This document shows positions 60,241-64,000 of a DNA stretch of 64,000 nucleotides, piece by piece. Made by a program: the position numbers and the translations under genes. The DNA lies in the NCBI GenBank assembly GCA_022225965.2, contig JAKJXP020000069.1, positions 1 to 64,000 of the forward strand, in the 5' to 3' direction. This DNA is from Diatrype stigma. Lineage: Eukaryota; Ascomycota; Sordariomycetes; Xylariales; Diatrypaceae. The notes under the pieces are model-generated. The model was not told where the DNA came from, made no database searches, and saw only the letters and a list, made by a program, of their open reading frames with translations. Every line of letters starts with the position of its first letter. Position 1 is the stretch's first letter.

Positions 60241-61477
60241 TCAGTCTAACTGCCCCTGCGCACTCGTTCGCGCTTGTTGTTCCTGCGTTGAGCCCAGTTC
60301 AGAGTATGGCTGTAGCACACACGTGTTAGGAAGGGACACACCGCCCATGAATTCCGAAACTCTTTCTTCGGGTAATAGGAGAGCAGCAGGGTCAATGACG
60401 GCCCGAGTCTTGCGTACGAGCTCGCATGCGTCCTGGAAACTCGTCGCATCGGGATCAGGTGGTCGCCTGCCCAGACTGCGAAGAGACGGGATGATGCAGG
60501 CACAGTCGTACCCGGAGTCGTCTTCTTTGGACATGAGCCCGCCGAATATCGGAAGAGGTAGCACCGGCGTTCCAGGGTAGGAGGCATTATCGAGGCGCTT
60601 CTGTAGTTGTGCACGAGGCGCGAGGATCCATAGAGGCATGTCTTCGTGTTCGACATCCACTACCACAAAATAGTCTGTGTATTCCGTCACCGGCTCCGCG
60701 GTTCGGAAATAATCTGGATATCTGGCGTTGTTCCGGACCCATAATCTCCCCAGAGGGGCTGCGAGCTTGGGAAGAGTGGGGGCCCTCTCTGCCGACGGAC
60801 CAGGCTCAGTTTGGATGCATCTTTCGAGTTGGAACAAAGATTCCGCCATCAGCTGTTGGTCGGTAAGCACAGAAGGGCATCGGATTCGTGGTAGAGGGTG
60901 ACCACCAATGGCGAGCCTGACTTGGTACTGCCAGCCATTGCCACCTTCAAACAGAGGGATGGTGCATCCATCCGAACCTCGAGGAATCATCAGTAGCGAA
61001 ATGCAGCGATGTTGTATGGAACCAAGCGCTTTCATCCACTGTTGAGTAGTTGTGTTTTCGTAGAGCTCTTCATTAGTCAAGCTCTCTTTGCCCCTCCGGA
61101 TCCAATTGTTCTGCCAATCGGCCGACCACTCATCAGTCCACGGGTTGCGGAACGTGATTAAGTCCCAGTGGTCCTCATGGCGTTTCTGGGTTTCAGTGGG
61201 TTCTTCGCCATCATCCGAATCGCTGCTGTACATAAAGTCCTCATCGTCTTCCCCAATCTCAGTATCATGATTGCTTTCCGGACTCCCGATTGACTCCGTC
61301 TCTCCAGTGTCTATGCAGATAATCAGCAATGTGCTAAAATGAATTACTGGATATCTAAGATACCAGGGTCGACAGCGACCGTAACCGCTGGTTGAACCAA
61401 CCTTCATTCACCAAAGTGGGTGATAATGAGTCTGACGATAGTCTCGCTGCATCCATCTTCCTAGACAGTCCGCTCAT
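60241..61477 (-). CDS. hypothetical acidic protein
   Basis: Not recognised; 381 aa. Exon 1 is 61477-61402 and exon 2 is 61310-60241; the 91 nt intron has a GTTGGT donor and a TAG acceptor, and the phase-1 join yields VNEDTGET. An unspliced reading from an ATG at 61407 is less likely because it runs through the intron. The start at 61477 has A at -3; an in-frame ATG at 61456 is an alternative. The N-terminus is strongly acidic (SPESNHDTEIGEDDEDF, SDSDDGEEP); the middle is Trp-rich (WTDEWSADWQNNWI) and the rest is globular with several conserved-looking stretches (YFVVVDVEHEDMPLWILAPR, DACELVRKTRAVIDPAAL). No signal peptide or membrane span is visible. It is divergent to the next gene over 838 bp. 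Confidence 0.6.
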
Positions 61478-62315
61478 GGTCAAAACAGTCGAAATATTCA
61501 GGTCAATCTGTAGAGGTTGTTGCTTTGAATGCACAGCAGGCTTGATGTTGTAATTGGGAGAGGTGGGGCAGTTGGGATCGTCCCGTCCTGCTATAAATGG
61601 AACGCTGGCGGTTAAATAAGCGACTCGGGTTGATCAGAGCACTGTATTTGATTCTCCGGGGATGATTGGCTCTAAATATACACTGAGCTCGTGTGAGGTA
61701 ACCAAGCGGCAATTGCTCTATGGCGCCTAAGCCACCCCCAATAAGGTGGGATCGTTAGACGCGAGGCATACTTCGTAGTTGAAGCCTTGCGTCGCATTCT
61801 GACCTTGTAATCCTTCACAGATTCCGCATTACTGGCTGGTATGTTGTGCAGTTGGTTGGCGCACCCTGATGTTGGCCTTTATTGTAAACATAGCCATGGT
61901 CACTCTATGATGAGGCCGGCCACGACCTTATAAAGCCCTTGCATTGTTGAAAAGGCCCCCGTTTCATTGGTTACCGGTTTATAGGAACTCACAAGTGGTG
62001 CTGTAGGCGTCTAATCATGTCACAATGTCTGAGAGAGGCTGTAGGTCAAGTTCTCATGTCTATAATGCATAAAGTCTCGGAAATGTACGACCTTGAGTGG
62101 TCTCGTTCCAGTTTCCTTCCTATCAGAATAGTCTAAAGATTATATATTACCGACCTCGAATAACATCAGTACGACCATCTATCATATGTTCTTTGAGATA
62201 CGATCCTTCTGTTCAAGTTCTTGTTACGATACCCTGGCTGTTGCAGCTGTGAGACTTCCAGAAGAAGTCCTGTCGAGTTTGCCCCTTAACGATACGCATT
62301 GAACCCGGTTACAAA
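61478..62315. promoter_or_regulatory. shared divergent promoter region
   Basis: 838 bp between two divergent genes. No clear shared element was identified by eye. Confidence 0.4.
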
Positions 62316-63554
62316 ATGGCTAGTAAAGGAGCCGCAGGAATTGATGTTTTCAGGGTCGAGCCCAATCACCCCCCTAGAGCTATCCTTGTAGAGATGGAGA
62401 AGGCTGAGAGGAACTATGATGTTATCATGTCTACTGCCGAAGCCATGATTCGAGGGTCCTTGCTTTTCCATGACTTGAAGGATCCTTCCAGCATGATCAA
62501 ACCGCTTCGAGAACTGGTTGGCCAACTTAAAAACGTCCTTGCGTTCATCCGTCGCGACCTGAAGGCTTCCCATCCAACGCTGGACGTGGATCCACGCCAA
62601 ATCGCACCCGCGACTCACCCAAAGCCAACAATCGTGCCCAATGATTTCAAGACGCAGCAAACGTTGTGTCCATTGGTGCTGTTCTTCCGAATCATTGCCC
62701 AAGGCCTCAGTTCTTATCGCCTCAAGGTGCGTGAGAACAGTTGGGGTCCCATCCGTCCACTGCACGACCTACTCCTAGGATTGCAAAATCACATCCAAAT
62801 ATCAGAGCCCGATGGCGAACCCGCCTTTTGGCCGGGTCTCTCCTCATGCATCATGTTCCATGAACAGGATTCAATGTTCAGCATTGCTTCCAGCACGCCC
62901 AAATATCGGTTGCTCCGAGGCCTATTCAGCCTAGCACGCATAATCCGGAAAGATAACATCTCGCGCCTGAGAACACGTGCCGGCCCGAAGGATAAGGTGG
63001 CTATAAGCAACATGGAACGTCTGTGCAAGCAAGTCGCCCGAGATAGAGCCAATAACGTCTTCCAGAACAACCCTGACAACCGCACCCGGGTGGAGGGGAT
63101 CGGCGCCACCTTCAACCCGAGCGGGCAGTACATGCCGGCGTGCTTTCTCGACTTCTGGCGCTTCGACATGCCCAGGCCGACGGCAGCTCAGGTTGCGGAG
63201 GCCGAAGGGGTAGCGGGGCGGGCGATCTATGGGGTGGACACCTGTGCCGAATGGGAGCTGTGGATGATCAAGATCGCCAAGCTCAAGATCATGCCGGGAG
63301 CGGTGCTCCGCCACCACCCGCTTATACAGGCGCGGGAGACCTATCCTCCCAGGACGCAGAATGGCAAGCCGGCTTCTTCGCCGGGGAGGAGGACTGCCTC
63401 TCCCCAGGCACCTAGCTGGGCACCACCGCCGCCGTCGAGACAGAATGCCCCAGCTCCCGCGCCACGGCCGGTTCCACAGCCGGTACCACAGCACAGGCAT
63501 GAGGTATGCAAAGCCCATGGGAACAGGTCCCGCTGTCATTGTAATGTTATGTGA
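62316..63554 (+). CDS. hypothetical protein ending in a CaaX motif
   Basis: Not recognised; intronless, 412 aa, ATG at 62316 (AAAATGG context). A helical N-terminal half is followed by a GQYMPACFLDFWRFDMPRP block and a WELWMIKIAKLKIMPGAVL helix. The last 70 residues are Pro/Ala/Gln-rich, and the C-terminus reads RSRCHCNVM. The final CNVM fits the CaaX prenylation consensus, and Met at the end favours farnesylation; the Cys two residues earlier could be palmitoylated. Membrane anchoring is therefore inferred, not shown. The Pro-rich linker before the motif resembles a spacer between a globular domain and a lipid anchor. Confidence 0.6.
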   Translation: MASKGAAGIDVFRVEPNHPPRAILVEMEKAERNYDVIMSTAEAMIRGSLLFHDLKDPSSMIKPLRELVGQLKNVLAFIRRDLKASHPTLDVDPRQIAPATHPKPTIVPNDFKTQQTLCPLVLFFRIIAQGLSSYRLKVRENSWGPIRPLHDLLLGLQNHIQISEPDGEPAFWPGLSSCIMFHEQDSMFSIASSTPKYRLLRGLFSLARIIRKDNISRLRTRAGPKDKVAISNMERLCKQVARDRANNVFQNNPDNRTRVEGIGATFNPSGQYMPACFLDFWRFDMPRPTAAQVAEAEGVAGRAIYGVDTCAEWELWMIKIAKLKIMPGAVLRHHPLIQARETYPPRTQNGKPASSPGRRTASPQAPSWAPPPPSRQNAPAPAPRPVPQPVPQHRHEVCKAHGNRSRCHCNVM

Positions 63555-64000
63555 GGAAAGCCGAATAAGGATATCGGGCGAAGAGGAGCAGAAGGTCAGG
63601 TACTGGTATTTCGGGGTTGTTTTGGATTTTAACTTGGTCTGGTATGTAATGGTTCTGGAGAGTAGGAGTATTGGATAGCATAGTATTGAAGTTTCCCATA
63701 TAAGGGTATGTATGCCCTAATGATCCCATGCAGCCCCTGGAATTGTCGTGATCTGGACCCTTCGTGATACAAACGCAAATAGCTGATAAGACATTCGGTT
63801 GATGAATTATTGAGGAAAAAACAATTTGTTCTGACTCCAGGAGTGACCCCAAGATGCCTGCATGTTTGGTATATCCCACCAAGAGCGCATTGCGTTTGAA
63901 GGTGGTCGTTGTTGCTTCGAAGCTACTGCCCCTATTGGCCCCCTCCTGACCCACGAATTATTGGCGCTACGCATATTGAATAGGGGATGGGTAGAGGCCA
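63555..64000. other. 3' flank to window end
   Basis: Gene-free 3' flank of the CaaX-protein gene; a minus-strand frame at 63547-63954 has no support. Confidence 0.5.

Noticed and set aside
1..64000. CRISPR array, bacterial operons or a secondary-metabolite backbone gene
   Set aside because: No regularly spaced repeats of CRISPR type, no PKS, NRPS or terpene-synthase motifs, and spliceosomal introns throughout.

Overview
The window is nuclear DNA of a filamentous ascomycete (Pezizomycotina, probably a Sordariomycete-like saprobe or plant associate). The evidence is short spliceosomal introns (about 50-130 nt, GTNNGT donors, TAG/CAG acceptors, one perfect TACTAAC-type branch point), a cutinase, a Zn2Cys6 regulator, an F-box protein, a fungal-type GT2 polysaccharide synthase, a YAT-type amino-acid permease, an EBP-type sterol isomerase and a eukaryotic initiator tRNA-Met. 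The species cannot be named from the sequence alone. Gene density is low: about 15 protein genes in 64 kb, with long gene-free blocks.

Layout. 0-7 kb: EBP-like sterol delta8-delta7 isomerase (-), a secreted SMP-30/gluconolactonase-type propeller (-) and a cutinase (+). 6.6-16.7 kb: no convincing gene, but a block at about 10-15 kb unusually rich in inverted repeats and quasi-palindromes. 16.7-17.8 kb: single-pass cysteine-rich membrane protein (+). 17.8-24.1 kb: gene-free except for an F-box-like relic and copy 1 of a hAT-like MITE. 24.1-26.1 kb: amino-acid permease (+). 26.1-31.6 kb: repeats, including a 440 bp terminal-inverted-repeat element with a strong central hairpin. 31.6-33.3 kb: polyQ C2H2 zinc-finger protein (+). 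37.3 kb: initiator tRNA-Met (-). 38.4-38.8 kb: small hypothetical gene (-). 40.2-42.9 kb: 888-aa protein with a degenerate Ulp1-like fold and a long acidic disordered tail (+). 43.6-45.4 kb: frameshifted MFS sugar transporter (-). 47-48.4 kb: GT2 glycosyltransferase (-). 48.8-50.0 kb: AT-rich insert bracketed by direct repeats. 51 kb: tiny three-exon gene found by splice phasing (-). 53.2-54.9 kb: Zn2Cys6 regulator (-). 56.5-57.0 kb: MITE copy 2 with a perfect 8 bp target-site duplication. 57.5-59.2 kb: F-box protein (-). 60.2-63.6 kb: divergent pair of unrecognised proteins, the second ending in a CaaX prenylation motif.

The genes do not form an obvious pathway or biosynthetic cluster. The cutinase, propeller, sugar transporter, permease and GT2 enzyme fit a wall-remodelling, nutrient-scavenging lifestyle, but their proximity looks incidental. 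The most unusual structures are the hairpin-rich 10-15 kb block, the two related hAT-like MITEs 36 kb apart, the inverted-repeat element at 27.6-28.0 kb and the Ulp1-like protein whose catalytic positions appear to be lost.
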